A stretch of 64,000 nucleotides of DNA from Streptomyces griseoviridis. Lineage in GTDB: Bacteria > Actinomycetota > Actinomycetes > Streptomycetales > Streptomycetaceae. Shown here piece by piece: positions 1 to 7,360 of the stretch. The stretch is taken from positions 8,495,501 to 8,559,500 of the forward strand of contig NZ_CP029078.1 in the NCBI RefSeq assembly GCF_005222485.1, written 5' to 3'. The notes beneath the pieces are model-generated. The model worked only from the letters and a program-made list of their open reading frames with translations. It did not search any database and was not told the origin of the DNA. Every line of letters starts with the position of its first letter. The stretch's first letter is position 1. The position numbers were made by a program, and so were the translations under genes.

Positions 1-360
1 GCCCTGCACCGCACGCCCGACGATCATCGGCACCAGGGTGTCGCTGAGCGCGCAGATCACCGACCCCGAGATCAGCAGCACCACGCTCACCAGCAGCATC
101 CGCCGCTTGCCGAACATGTCCCCGAGCCTGCCCACCACCGGCGTGGCCACCGCGGCGGCCAGCAGCGTCGCGGTGACGGCCCAGGCGGTGTCGGAGGCCG
201 GGGCGTCCAGCAGCTTCGGCAGCTGCGGCACGATCGGGATGACCAGGGTCTGCATCAGCGAGACGACGATCCCGGCGAAGGCCAGCACCGCCACCACGGC
301 GCCCGGCCGCGGTACGGCCGGGCCGCCCGCGCCGGCGGGTCTGGGGAGAACGTCGGACAT
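1..360 (-). CDS. MFS drug-efflux transporter, N-terminal part (runs off the left edge)
   Basis: The first 120 residues of a multidrug transporter of the EmrB/QacA (14-helix, proton antiport) type are present; the gene continues beyond position 1. The start is the ATG at 358-360. A short Pro/Gly-rich cytoplasmic tail leads into helix 1 (AVVAVLAFAGIVVSLMQ). Helix 2 (TATLLAAAVATPVVG) is followed by the classical motif-A loop GRLGDMFGKRR, then a third helix. The gene is divergent from the TetR-family gene at 709, a common arrangement for pumps repressed by their neighbour. Substrate cannot be told. The family call is secure for what is visible. Confidence 0.88.
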   Translation of the reverse strand, partial: MSDVLPRPAGAGGPAVPRPGAVVAVLAFAGIVVSLMQTLVIPIVPQLPKLLDAPASDTAWAVTATLLAAAVATPVVGRLGDMFGKRRMLLVSVVLLISGSVICALSDTLVPMIVGRAVQG

Positions 361-413
361 GTGGGTGCCTCCGAGCGAGGAAGGGGAGAGAAAGCAGGAA
401 ACGCGGTCGAAAA

Positions 414-433
414 TAAGTCAATCGCTTGACTTA
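414..433. promoter_or_regulatory. Probable operator in the MFS/TetR intergenic region
   Basis: A perfect 7-bp inverted repeat (TAAGTCA, 6-nt spacer, TGACTTA) lies in the 348-bp divergent region 361-708, about 55 bp upstream of the pump start. On the minus strand it overlaps a plausible promoter for the pump (TTACAG, 17 nt, TTATTT). Its size and place fit a TetR-type operator. The rest of the region, 434-708, is GC-rich and reads as Pro/Ala codons without a convincing start. The binding protein is inferred. Confidence 0.5.
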
Positions 434-708
434 CTGTAACGGCGGCGGGGGGCGGCTTCGCACCGTGCCGGGTTCCACGGCGAGGCCTTCGCTGCCCGCC
501 CCGCCGTGGCCGCCCGCGCCGCCGTGGCTGCCCGCCCCGTCGTGGCTGCCTGCCCCGCCCCACGCCGCCCGCGCCGCCCCACCCCGCTCCCCACGTGCGG
601 TTGCGTAGGCTTTCCGTGGTGATCCCCGTCGCGTCGGCGGCGGAGTCCGCGACGATCCCAGGGACTGGTCGTCGCGGGGGCGCGGCAAGTCCCGGTGCGA
701 CGGTGAGC

Positions 709-1431
709 ATGGCGGGCAGAACGGCACGGGCGGGACAGGTCGGCACGACCAGAGAGCTGATCCTGACGACGGCCGAACGGCTGTTCGCCGAGCGTGGTGT
801 GAACGCGGTCTCCAACCGCCAGATCAGCGAGGCCGCCGGCCAGGGCAACAACACGGCCGTCGGCTACCACTTCGGCACCAAGGCCGACCTGGTCCGCGCC
901 ATCGTGCGCAGCCACTCGCAGCGCATCGAGGAGATCCGGGTCAGGCTGCTCGCCGGGATCGGCGACTCCACCGACCTGCGGGACTGGATCGACTGCCTGG
1001 TGCGGCCGATGCCCGAGCATCTCGCCGACCTGGGCGGCCCCACCTGGTACGCGCGGTTCTGCGCGCAGCTGATGACCGACCCGGCCCTGCACGACATCCT
1101 GGTGGAGGAGTCCCTCGCCTCCCCGTCGCTGCGCGCGATCATCGAGGGGCTGAACCGGTGTCTGACCGGGCTGCCGCCCGAAGTCCGGGCCGAGCGCGGT
1201 GAGATGGCCCGCCATCTCATCGTCACCATGCCCGCCGAGCGGGAGCGCGCCCTCGCCGAGGGCCGGCCCACGCCCCGCGCCGACTGGCACAGCGCCGGCA
1301 GCGGTCTCGCCGACGCGCTGATCGGCGTCTGGCTGGCCCCGATCACACCGATCACCCCAACCACACCGACCGCGCCGACCACACCAACTACACCGACCGC
1401 GCCGGACGTCCCCAGCACGCCGAGCGGCTGA
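709..1431 (+). CDS. TetR-family transcriptional regulator with a Pro-Thr tail
   Basis: A 240-residue regulator. The N-terminal TetR DNA-binding domain spans roughly residues 14-60 (TRELILTTAERLFAERG, then QISEAAG and the recognition helix ending AVGYHFGTKADL). The remainder is the variable ligand and dimer domain. I chose the ATG at 709 because the homology begins soon after it; the frame is open upstream to a poor start at 595. The last 25 or so residues are an unusual run of (I/T)TP and TAP tripeptides, probably a disordered extension grown by short-repeat expansion. It lies divergent to the MFS pump and is likely its repressor. Ligand unknown. Confidence 0.85.
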   Translation: MAGRTARAGQVGTTRELILTTAERLFAERGVNAVSNRQISEAAGQGNNTAVGYHFGTKADLVRAIVRSHSQRIEEIRVRLLAGIGDSTDLRDWIDCLVRPMPEHLADLGGPTWYARFCAQLMTDPALHDILVEESLASPSLRAIIEGLNRCLTGLPPEVRAERGEMARHLIVTMPAERERALAEGRPTPRADWHSAGSGLADALIGVWLAPITPITPTTPTAPTTPTTPTAPDVPSTPSG

Positions 1432-1473
1432 TCGGCTGACCGAGACGGACGCCCCGACCCGCGGGCGTCGCGC

Positions 1474-1518
1474 CCGCCGTACCCGCCGTACCCGCCGTAC
1501 CCGTCGCGCCCGCCGTAC
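1474..1518. repeat. Five tandem 9-bp units (CCGCCGTAC)
   Basis: Five units with an exact 9-bp period start at 1474, 1483, 1492, 1501 and 1510. Four are identical CCGCCGTAC and the fourth is degenerate (CCGTCGCGC). The array lies in the non-coding stretch 1432-1811 between the TetR and response-regulator genes. A simple-sequence repeat like this may vary in copy number between strains. Confidence 0.8.
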
Positions 1519-1627
1519 CCGGCAGGCTCGCCGCGTCCGCCTAGGGTGGCCGCTCCGGGGCGCGCTGCCTCCGTGCGGTACCGCCGCATCGCGCTCGACG
1601 CCCTTCCCTCACTCTGGGATGTTCACT

Positions 1628-1703
1628 CAGGATCCGCTCCGGCGATCAGGAAACCGCTCCCGCACCGAGGAAACCGGTCGGGCACCCAGGCAGCCGTTCG
1701 GGT
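1628..1703. repeat. Four degenerate direct repeats upstream of the response regulator
   Basis: Four units of about 19-21 bp begin CAGGATCCG, CAGGAAACCG, AGGAAACCG and CAGGCAGCCG, each followed by a C/G-rich half containing CTCCGGC, CTCCCGC, GTCGGGC or TTCGGGT. They end just before the palindromes at 1704-1748. Regularly spaced direct repeats upstream of an OmpR-family gene are often binding sites for an OmpR-family regulator, so autoregulation is possible; that is inference. Confidence 0.45.
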
Positions 1704-1748
1704 TGCTTGCTTCAGGCAAGCATAGATAGATTACTTGAGTCAAGCAAT
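1704..1748. promoter_or_regulatory. Two adjacent palindromes (probable operators) before the response regulator
   Basis: The first is TGCTTGC, 5 nt, GCAAGCA at 1704-1722. The second is the near-perfect 19-bp palindrome ATTACTTGAGTCAAGCAAT at 1730-1748. The second site matches the sequence at 5823-5842 upstream of the marR gene at 17 of 20 positions, so one regulator may act at both places. It is A+T-rich against a very GC-rich background, as promoters and operators usually are here. Confidence 0.55.
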
Positions 1749-1811
1749 GGATGCGATGCGATGCGACGCGATCGATTCGCTCCGCTCGCGTGGAACGGAA
1801 GGGTGCGCCCC

Positions 1812-2564
1812 ATGGAACCCTCGTCCTCGACCGGTCCCGCCGGTGGGTCCGTCGCCGAGCGGCCGACGCTCGCGCGCGGAGCCGGCCAGCAGGTCCTGAT
1901 CGTTGCGGGAGAGCCGGAACTCGCCGAACTGCTCTCCACCACCCTGGAGTTGGCCGGATACCGGATCAGCCTGGCCGGCACCGGCGTCGAGGCGCTGGCC
2001 CGCGCCGCCGCGCACCGCTTCGACCTCGTCGTCATGGACTCCGCGCTGCCCGACATGGAGGGGCTCGGCCGCGGCCGCCCGCCGGCCGGCCTGCACCGGC
2101 CGCCGACCCTGCTGCTCGCCGACTGCGACTCCCTGGAGCGGCTCCAGCCCGTCCTCGGCCCCGGGCGACGGGACTATGTGACGAAGCCGTTCCGGGTCGC
2201 CGAGGTGCTCGCCCGGATGCAGGGGCTGCTGCGCGCCGCCCACCAGGGCCCGCGCGGCGACGGCTCGCCCGCCTACGGCGATCTGGCCCTGGACGACTCC
2301 CGCTGCCAGGCGCGGCGCGGCGACCGCGTCCTCGACCTCACCCCCGCCGAGTACCGGTTACTGCGCTATCTGCTGGTCAACGCGCACCGGGTGCTCTCCA
2401 AGGAGCAGATCGGCCGGTACGTCTGGGGCGACTTCCGCGGCGACAACGCGATCGAACAGCTCCTCTCCCGGCTGCGCCGCAAGGTGGACCGCGTCGAGCC
2501 CGCCCTGATCCACACCCGCCGCGGGTTCGGCTACTGGCTGGGAGAGGTCGGCCGGGAGGGGTGA
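1812..2564 (+). CDS. Atypical OmpR/PhoB-family response regulator (degenerate receiver, TTA codon)
   Basis: A 250-residue protein with a receiver domain (about 27-140) and a winged-helix OmpR DNA-binding domain (about 153-245, LTPAEYRLLRYLLVN, then RRKVDR and the wing HTRRGFGYW). Asp76 aligns with the phosphorylated aspartate and Lys125 with the conserved lysine. The acidic pair that binds magnesium, normally DD, reads Ala32-Gly33 (LIVAGEPE), so ordinary phosphorylation is doubtful. I chose the ATG at 1812 for its GGAAGGG site 8 nt upstream; longer starts fall inside the operators. Leu183 is encoded by TTA, suggesting dependence on the bldA tRNA of Streptomyces. No kinase gene is adjacent. 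Confidence 0.85.
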   Translation: MEPSSSTGPAGGSVAERPTLARGAGQQVLIVAGEPELAELLSTTLELAGYRISLAGTGVEALARAAAHRFDLVVMDSALPDMEGLGRGRPPAGLHRPPTLLLADCDSLERLQPVLGPGRRDYVTKPFRVAEVLARMQGLLRAAHQGPRGDGSPAYGDLALDDSRCQARRGDRVLDLTPAEYRLLRYLLVNAHRVLSKEQIGRYVWGDFRGDNAIEQLLSRLRRKVDRVEPALIHTRRGFGYWLGEVGREG

Positions 2565-2760
2565 CCCACGCATGTGTAAACGGTCGGTGAGCGAGGGGGA
2601 GTGGCCCGGTCGCCTGGAGGGCGGCGGTGCGGCGAGCACGGGGAGCTCGGGGGCCGCCTCGGTGAGGTCGACGTCGACATGGCCGATTCTCGCGGGTGTT
2701 GGCCTGTCGCGCGCCCGGCGGCGGAGGATCGGCGGACCCTCAACTCCCGTTGTGATCCAG

Positions 2761-2803
2761 GTCACGTCAGCTGACTGTCAGGGAACTGACCGGAACGCGT
2801 CAG
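2761..2803. promoter_or_regulatory. Cluster of GTCAG/CTGAC half-sites upstream of the P450 operon
   Basis: Within 43 bp there are repeated GTCAG or CTGAC pentamers, including the 10-bp palindrome GTCAGCTGAC at 2766-2775, then TGTCAG, ACTGAC and CGTCAG. The cluster sits about 60-100 bp before the P450 start in the 297-bp gap 2565-2861, which otherwise shows no gene. It is a candidate operator for the P450-ferredoxin-reductase operon. Confidence 0.4.
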
Positions 2804-2861
2804 CCCCCTCTGTTCGCATGTGCTCATCGATGCCTCGCCCCCACCGCGACCGAGGAGAATC

Positions 2862-4076
2862 ATGGCCGACACCCGCACCGGCAGCGCGCCGGTCCCGCAC
2901 TTCCCGATGGCCCGCGCCGCGGGCTGTCCGTTCGACCCGCCACCGCGGCTCACGGCCCAGCAGGACGAGGGCCGCTTCGTCCGGGTCGAGCTGTGGGACG
3001 GCAGCAGGCCCTGGCTGATCACCCGGTACGCCGACCAGCGTGCCCTGCTGCTCGACCCCCGGGTCAGCGCCGACATCGGCACCCCCGGCTACCCGCTCCA
3101 GGCACCGGTCAGCGGCAGGAGCAACATCAGCTTCATCCTCATGGACGACCCGGAGCACGCCCAGCTGCGCCGCATGGTCACGGCGCCGTTCGCGGTCAAA
3201 CGGGTCGAGGAGCTGCGGCCCGTCGTGCAGGGGATCGTGGACGACCTGATCGACGACATGCTGGCCCGCTCGGGCCCCGTCGACCTGGTCGAGGCGTTCG
3301 CGCTGCCGATGCCCTCCCTGGTCATCTGCCGGCTGCTCGGCGTGCCCTACGCCGACCACGACTTCTTCCAGGAGAACAGCAAGGTCCTCATCAAGCGGGA
3401 CGCGCCCGTCGAGGACCGGACGGCCGCCCACGGCAGGCTGCTCGCCTACCTCGACGACCTGGTGGCCGAGAAGACCGAGAAGCCGGGGGACGACCTGCTC
3501 TCCGGTCTGGTCGGGCGGATCGGTGCGGGCGAACTGACCCGCGGGGACGCCGCCGAGATGGGCGTCCTGCTGCTCCTCGCGGGCCATGAGACCACCGCCA
3601 ACATGATCGCCCTCGGCACCCTCGCGCTCCTCGAACACCCCGACCAGCTGGCCCGGTTGAGGGAGACGGACGACCCCGGACTGATCGCCTCCGCCGTGGA
3701 GGAACTGCTGCGCTACCTCAGCATCGTGCACGGCGGCCGGCGCCGGGCGGCGCTGGAGGACATCGAGATCGACGGCCATCTGATCAGGGCGGGCGAGGGC
3801 GTGATCATGCCCAACGACATCGCCAACCGCGACCCCGAGGCGTTCCCCGACCCCGACCGCCTCGACGTCACCCGCGACGCCCGCCGCCACGTCGCCTTCG
3901 GGTTCGGCGTGCACCAGTGCCTGGGCCAGCCGCTGGCCCGGATGGAGCTCCAGGTCGTCTACGGCACCCTCTACCGCCGCATCCCCACGCTGCGCCTGGC
4001 GGCGAACGCCCTGGAGCTTCCGTTCAAGCACGACGGCTCGGTCTACGGTGTCTACGAACTGCCCGTCACCTGGTGA
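2862..4076 (+). CDS. Cytochrome P450, CYP105-like
   Basis: A 404-residue soluble bacterial P450 monooxygenase. All hallmarks are present: the I-helix oxygen-activation motif AGHETT (240-245), the K-helix ExxR (Glu281-Leu-Leu-Arg284) and the haem loop FGFGVHQCLGQPLAR with ligand Cys353. The sequence style and the ferredoxin next door resemble the Streptomyces CYP105 group, whose members oxidise xenobiotics and natural products; that subfamily call is from memory of the family. The ATG at 2862 follows GAGGAG. Ferredoxin and reductase genes follow directly, so the electron-transfer chain is encoded in one operon. Substrate unknown. Confidence 0.93.
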   Translation: MADTRTGSAPVPHFPMARAAGCPFDPPPRLTAQQDEGRFVRVELWDGSRPWLITRYADQRALLLDPRVSADIGTPGYPLQAPVSGRSNISFILMDDPEHAQLRRMVTAPFAVKRVEELRPVVQGIVDDLIDDMLARSGPVDLVEAFALPMPSLVICRLLGVPYADHDFFQENSKVLIKRDAPVEDRTAAHGRLLAYLDDLVAEKTEKPGDDLLSGLVGRIGAGELTRGDAAEMGVLLLLAGHETTANMIALGTLALLEHPDQLARLRETDDPGLIASAVEELLRYLSIVHGGRRRAALEDIEIDGHLIRAGEGVIMPNDIANRDPEAFPDPDRLDVTRDARRHVAFGFGVHQCLGQPLARMELQVVYGTLYRRIPTLRLAANALELPFKHDGSVYGVYELPVTW

Positions 4077-4149
4077 ACCCGGCTCCCACGGACCGCTGTA
4101 CCCCCACGAACCGTACGACCCCCCACGGAAGTTGAGCGAGGAACCCGAG

Positions 4150-4347
4150 ATGCGTGTAGAACTCGACGAACCGAAATGTGTCGCCTCCGGGCAGTGCGTG
4201 ATGGTCGCCCCCGAGGTGTTCGACCAGCGGGACGAGGACGGCATCGCCTTCGTCCTGGACGAGCGGCCCCCGGCGGAGTCGGCCGACGGCGTGCACGAGG
4301 CCGTGGCGATCTGCCCCGCCGCCGCGATCCGCGTGGTGGAGCAGTGA
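4150..4347 (+). CDS. 3Fe-4S ferredoxin, electron donor to the P450
   Basis: A 65-residue ferredoxin. Cysteines 10, 16 and 55 (KCVASGQC and ICPAA) are the three ligands expected for a [3Fe-4S] cluster; the position that would hold a fourth ligand for a 4Fe-4S cluster is not cysteine. Small ferredoxins of this kind pass electrons to Streptomyces P450s. The start ATG has a GAGGAA site 6 nt upstream, and the stop overlaps the reductase start (GTGA). Its place between P450 and reductase genes fixes its partners. Confidence 0.93.
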   Translation: MRVELDEPKCVASGQCVMVAPEVFDQRDEDGIAFVLDERPPAESADGVHEAVAICPAAAIRVVEQ

Positions 4348-5528
4348 GGCGGGTCGTCGTCGTCGGCGCCTCGGCCGCCGGCCTCGCCGCCGCCGAGACG
4401 CTGCGCCGCGGAGGCTTCGACGGCACCCTCACCCTCGTCGGCGACGAACCGCGGGCCCCCTACGACCGCCCGCCGCTGTCCAAGCAACTCCTCGCGGCGG
4501 AATGGGAGTCGGACCGGCTGACCCTGCGCGACCCCGCCGACCTGGCCGCCCTCGGCCTCGAACAGCGGCTCGGGGTCGCCGCCACCGGACTCCGACTGGC
4601 CGACAAGGTCGTCGAGTTGGCCGACGGCGCCGAACTCCCCTACGACGGGCTGATCGTGGCGACCGGCGTGCGGGCCCGCAGGCTGCCGGGCGAGGGCGCG
4701 CACGTGCTGCGGACCCTCGACGACGCGCTGGCGCTGCGGGAGCGGCTGGTGCCCGGGGTGCGGCTGGTGATCGTCGGCGCCGGGTTCCTCGGCGCCGAGG
4801 CCGCCGCCGTCGCCTGGCGGCTCGGCGCCCGGGTCACGCTGCTCGAACCGGCGCCCGTCCCGCTGGCGCACGCCGTCGGCACCGAGGTCGGCGCCGTCCT
4901 CACCCGGGCCCATCTGGACCGGGGCGTCGACCTGCGGTGCGGTGTCTCCGTCACCGAGGTGACCGAGGACGGCGTACGGCTGGCCGACGGCGAGGTGATC
5001 GACGCCGACGAGGTGCTGGTCGCCGTCGGCTCGGTCCCCAACACCGAGTGGCTCGAAGGCAGCGGCCTGACCCTCGGCGACGGCGTGGTCTGCGACGAGT
5101 ACTGCGGGGCCGCCGAGGACGTCTACGCGGCCGGTGACGTGGCGCGCTGGTACAACCCGCTGTTCCGCACCTCGATGCGGATCGAGCACCGCACCAACGC
5201 GGCCGAACAGGGCATGGCCGCCGCCCGCAACCTGCTCGACCCGCAGGCCCGCAAGCCGTTCGCGCCGGTGCCGTACTTCTGGTCCGACCAGTACGACATG
5301 AAGGTGCAGGCGTACGGCTACCTGCGCGGCCACGACGAGGTCGCCGTCGTGGAGGGCGACCTGTCCGAACGCCGGTTCGTGGCCGCGTACCGCACCGGCG
5401 ACCGGATGACCGGCGCGCTCGCGGTCGGCATGCCGCCCAAGGCGATCAGGACCTGGCGCCAGGCCATCGCGACGGGCACGTCCTGGACCGAGGCGCTCGG
5501 CACCGAGCCCGCGCCGACCGGGAGCTGA
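4344..5528 (+). CDS. FAD-dependent NAD(P)H:ferredoxin reductase
   Basis: A 394-residue pyridine-nucleotide oxidoreductase that completes the P450 electron chain. The N-terminal FAD motif (VVVVGASAAGLAAAETLRR), the central NAD(P) motif (VIVGAGFLGAEAAA) and the second FAD motif with an aspartate (VYAAGDVARW) appear in the usual order for the putidaredoxin-reductase family. The GTG at 4344 overlaps the ferredoxin stop, implying translational coupling. Having P450, ferredoxin and reductase together is less common in Streptomyces, where the reductase is often encoded elsewhere. Confidence 0.92.
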   Translation: MRRVVVVGASAAGLAAAETLRRGGFDGTLTLVGDEPRAPYDRPPLSKQLLAAEWESDRLTLRDPADLAALGLEQRLGVAATGLRLADKVVELADGAELPYDGLIVATGVRARRLPGEGAHVLRTLDDALALRERLVPGVRLVIVGAGFLGAEAAAVAWRLGARVTLLEPAPVPLAHAVGTEVGAVLTRAHLDRGVDLRCGVSVTEVTEDGVRLADGEVIDADEVLVAVGSVPNTEWLEGSGLTLGDGVVCDEYCGAAEDVYAAGDVARWYNPLFRTSMRIEHRTNAAEQGMAAARNLLDPQARKPFAPVPYFWSDQYDMKVQAYGYLRGHDEVAVVEGDLSERRFVAAYRTGDRMTGALAVGMPPKAIRTWRQAIATGTSWTEALGTEPAPTGS

Positions 5529-5604
5529 CCGGCGCCCGCGGGAGGGCGACGGCGGCGCTGGGCCGGCGCGGAACCGCGCGCCGGCCCACCGCCACCGTGG
5601 TCGC

Positions 5605-5800
5605 GACCCCGTCCGCGCCCGGAGCGGCCCGTCCCCCCGCGGACCGGCAAGCGTTCCGTCCGCGCCCGGAGCGGGGAGCGGACCGTCCGCCCGGAGCGGG
5701 GGCGGACCGTCCGCGCGGACCGGGGAGCGAGCCGTCCGCGCGCGGAGCGGAAGGCGGCGGTCCGCCGTGCCCGGACCGAGGAGCGTTCCGTCCGCGGTAC
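5605..5800. repeat. Degenerate tandem repeat of about 25 bp in the 333-bp gap before marR
   Basis: The core CCGTCCGC recurs at 5609, 5656, 5683, 5707, 5732 and 5788, with degenerate copies near 5629 and 5759, so the period is about 24-28 bp. Between cores are CGGAGCGGGGAGCGGA-like blocks. No reading frame here has a convincing start or protein character. The repeat ends about 20 bp before the operator-like sequence at 5823. Confidence 0.65.
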
Positions 5801-5822
5801 CCGGGCGGAACGGGCGCCGCAT

Positions 5823-5842
5823 ATTACTTGAGTTACGCAACG
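5823..5842. promoter_or_regulatory. Probable MarR operator and promoter
   Basis: ATTACTTGAGT followed by TACGCAACG forms an imperfect palindrome about 20-40 bp upstream of the marR start. It matches the site at 1730-1749 at 17 of 20 positions. It lies in an A+T-rich island (5820-5856) that must hold the promoter. Autoregulation by the MarR protein is the simplest reading. Confidence 0.5.
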
Positions 5843-5861
5843 ATATGGTAAAGTGGAACCC

Positions 5862-6419
5862 ATGGCCCCACCACCGCTCCCCGAACTCCCCGCCGAGCCG
5901 TCCGCCGAGGTCGGCGAGATCGAGCGCGCGCTCTCCCGCGTCACCTACCTCAGCACCCGCGCCCGCCAGCACGAACGGCTCATGACGCTGGCCGGCGTGC
6001 CCCTCGACCGCGCCGCCGTCGCCCTGCTGCGCCAGGTCGCCGACTCCGAACCGCTGCGCCCCGGCGAGCTGGCCAACCGGCTCGGCGTGGAGGCGTCCCA
6101 CGTCACCCGCACCGTCCAGCAGCTCCAGAAGTCCGGGTACGTCACCCGCGTCCCCGACCCCGACGACCGCCGCGCCCAGCGCATCCAGCTCACCGACACC
6201 GGACGCGAGGCCATCGCGCGGGTCCGTGACGCGGGCGCCCGCGGCATGCAGGTCGCCCTGGCCGACTGGGAGCCCGAGGAACTGCGCCGGCTCGCCACCC
6301 TCTTCCACCGCATGGTCGACGACTTCCTCGCCCACTCCGTCGACGACGAACCGGACGAGCCGCCCGCCCCCGCGGGCACCGCCGGGACTCCCGCCCGCAA
6401 CGCCTCTACCCTCGGGTAA
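5862..6419 (+). CDS. MarR-family transcriptional regulator
   Basis: A 185-residue regulator with the MarR winged helix: the helix-turn-helix LRPGELANRLGVEASHVTRTVQQLQKSG lies around residues 60-90 and is followed by the wing DPDDRRAQRIQLT. MarR proteins bind small phenolic or oxidant signals and release DNA. The ATG at 5862 and a GTG at 5853 are both possible; neither has a strong ribosome binding site, and the transcript may be nearly leaderless. The DoxX-like and peroxiredoxin genes follow 31 bp downstream, suggesting a redox or quinone-stress operon. The C-terminus is a short Pro/Ala tail. Confidence 0.85.
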   Translation: MAPPPLPELPAEPSAEVGEIERALSRVTYLSTRARQHERLMTLAGVPLDRAAVALLRQVADSEPLRPGELANRLGVEASHVTRTVQQLQKSGYVTRVPDPDDRRAQRIQLTDTGREAIARVRDAGARGMQVALADWEPEELRRLATLFHRMVDDFLAHSVDDEPDEPPAPAGTAGTPARNASTLG

Positions 6420-6450
6420 CATCGCGCGGCAGGACGTCGGAGGAGGAACT

Positions 6451-6831
6451 GTGGCACGGTCCGAACGCTCGCCCCTGCTGCTCGCCGGCCTGCTGGCCGC
6501 CGCGGGCGTCGCCCACTTCACTCGGCCCGGCACGTTCGACGAGATCGTCCCCGCGTCGCTGCCCGGCCGGGCCAGGACCTGGACGTACGCCAGCGGAGCC
6601 GTCGAACTCGCGCTCGCCGCGGGCGTCGCCCTGCCCCGCACCCGCAGGACGGCGGCGCTCGCCACGGCCGCCTTCTTCGTCGGGGTGTTCCCCGCCAACG
6701 TCAAGATGGCGGTGGACTGGCGCGACCGGCCGGCCCCGCAGAGAACCGCGGCGATCGGACGGCTGCCGCTGCAGCTCCCGCTCGTCCTGTGGGCGCGCAA
6801 CGTCGCCCGGAACGGAGAACGACAGCCATGA
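6451..6831 (+). CDS. DoxX-like membrane protein
   Basis: A 126-residue protein with four hydrophobic segments (LLLAGLLAAAGVAHF, YASGAVELALAAGVAL, ALATAAFFVGVFPANV and LQLPLVLWA), matching the DoxX/DoxD-like family size and pattern (AGVAHFTRP and FPANVKMAVDW are typical). These integral membrane proteins are often found with redox enzymes; their exact function is poorly known. A GTG start follows a very strong GGAGGAGGA site. The stop overlaps the next ATG (ATGA), so it is co-translated with the peroxiredoxin. Confidence 0.8.
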   Translation: MARSERSPLLLAGLLAAAGVAHFTRPGTFDEIVPASLPGRARTWTYASGAVELALAAGVALPRTRRTAALATAAFFVGVFPANVKMAVDWRDRPAPQRTAAIGRLPLQLPLVLWARNVARNGERQP

Positions 6832-7295
6832 CAGGACGCGTCGACGTCGGCGACATCATCGAGGACTTCACACTGCCGGACGAGACCGGCACCCCGCGCA
6901 GCCTGACCGAACTCCTCACCGAGGGCCCGGTCGTGCTGTTCTTCTACCCCGCCGCCCTCACCTCCGGCTGCACCGCGGAGGCCTGCCACTTCCGCGACCT
7001 GGCGGCCGAGTTCGCCGCCGTCGGCGCCCGCCCGGTGGGCATCAGCGGCGACACCGTCGACAAGCAGCAGGAGTTCGCCGGTACCCACACGCTCGGCATG
7101 CCGCTGCTCTCCGACCCCGACGGCACGGTCCGCGAGCGGTTCGGCGTCAAGCGCGGGTTCTCCCTGGCGCCCACCAAACGGGTCACCTTCGTCATCGGCA
7201 CCGACCGCACCGTCCTGGAGGTCGTCCGCAGCGAACTGCGCATGAACTCCCACGCGGACCGGGCTCTCGCCGCGCTGCGCGCGCACGCCGGATGA
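6828..7295 (+). CDS. bcp: Thiol peroxidase of the BCP/PrxQ type
   Basis: A 155-residue peroxiredoxin that reduces hydrogen peroxide and organic peroxides with thiols. Cys48 in TSGCTAEACHFRD is the peroxidatic cysteine, and Cys53, five residues on, is the likely resolving cysteine of the atypical two-Cys PrxQ type. The thioredoxin-fold motif LFFYPAALTSGC and the later GISGD and LLSDPDG segments are typical. It is coupled to the DoxX-like gene and lies third after marR. An oxidative-stress role for the whole operon is inferred. Confidence 0.9.
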   Translation: MTGRVDVGDIIEDFTLPDETGTPRSLTELLTEGPVVLFFYPAALTSGCTAEACHFRDLAAEFAAVGARPVGISGDTVDKQQEFAGTHTLGMPLLSDPDGTVRERFGVKRGFSLAPTKRVTFVIGTDRTVLEVVRSELRMNSHADRALAALRAHAG

Positions 7296-7303
7296 CGCGC
7301 GCC

Positions 7304-7334
7304 GGGACGGAGGGCCCCGGCGGCCCTCCGTCTC
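7304..7334 (+). terminator. Hairpin terminator after the peroxiredoxin gene
   Basis: An 11-bp perfect stem (GACGGAGGGCC / GGCCCTCCGTC), extendable by two pairs including a G-U wobble, closes a 5-nt loop 10 bp after the stop. It is followed by GGTTGT. It separates the marR operon from the signalling gene at 7361. Confidence 0.75.
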
Positions 7335-7360
7335 GGTTGTAGCGGTGCCCGCCGGCAACC

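Noticed and set aside
5605..5800. CRISPR array
   Set aside because: Repeats are short (about 8 bp core), degenerate and spaced 24-28 bp, with related rather than unique spacers, and no cas genes are present.
2778..7358. A 1526-codon open frame on the minus strand opposite the P450 operon
   Set aside because: It is the antisense shadow of well-supported plus-strand genes; its composition (Gly/Asp/Val/Ala with no domain) is the usual result of GC bias in frame with real codons.
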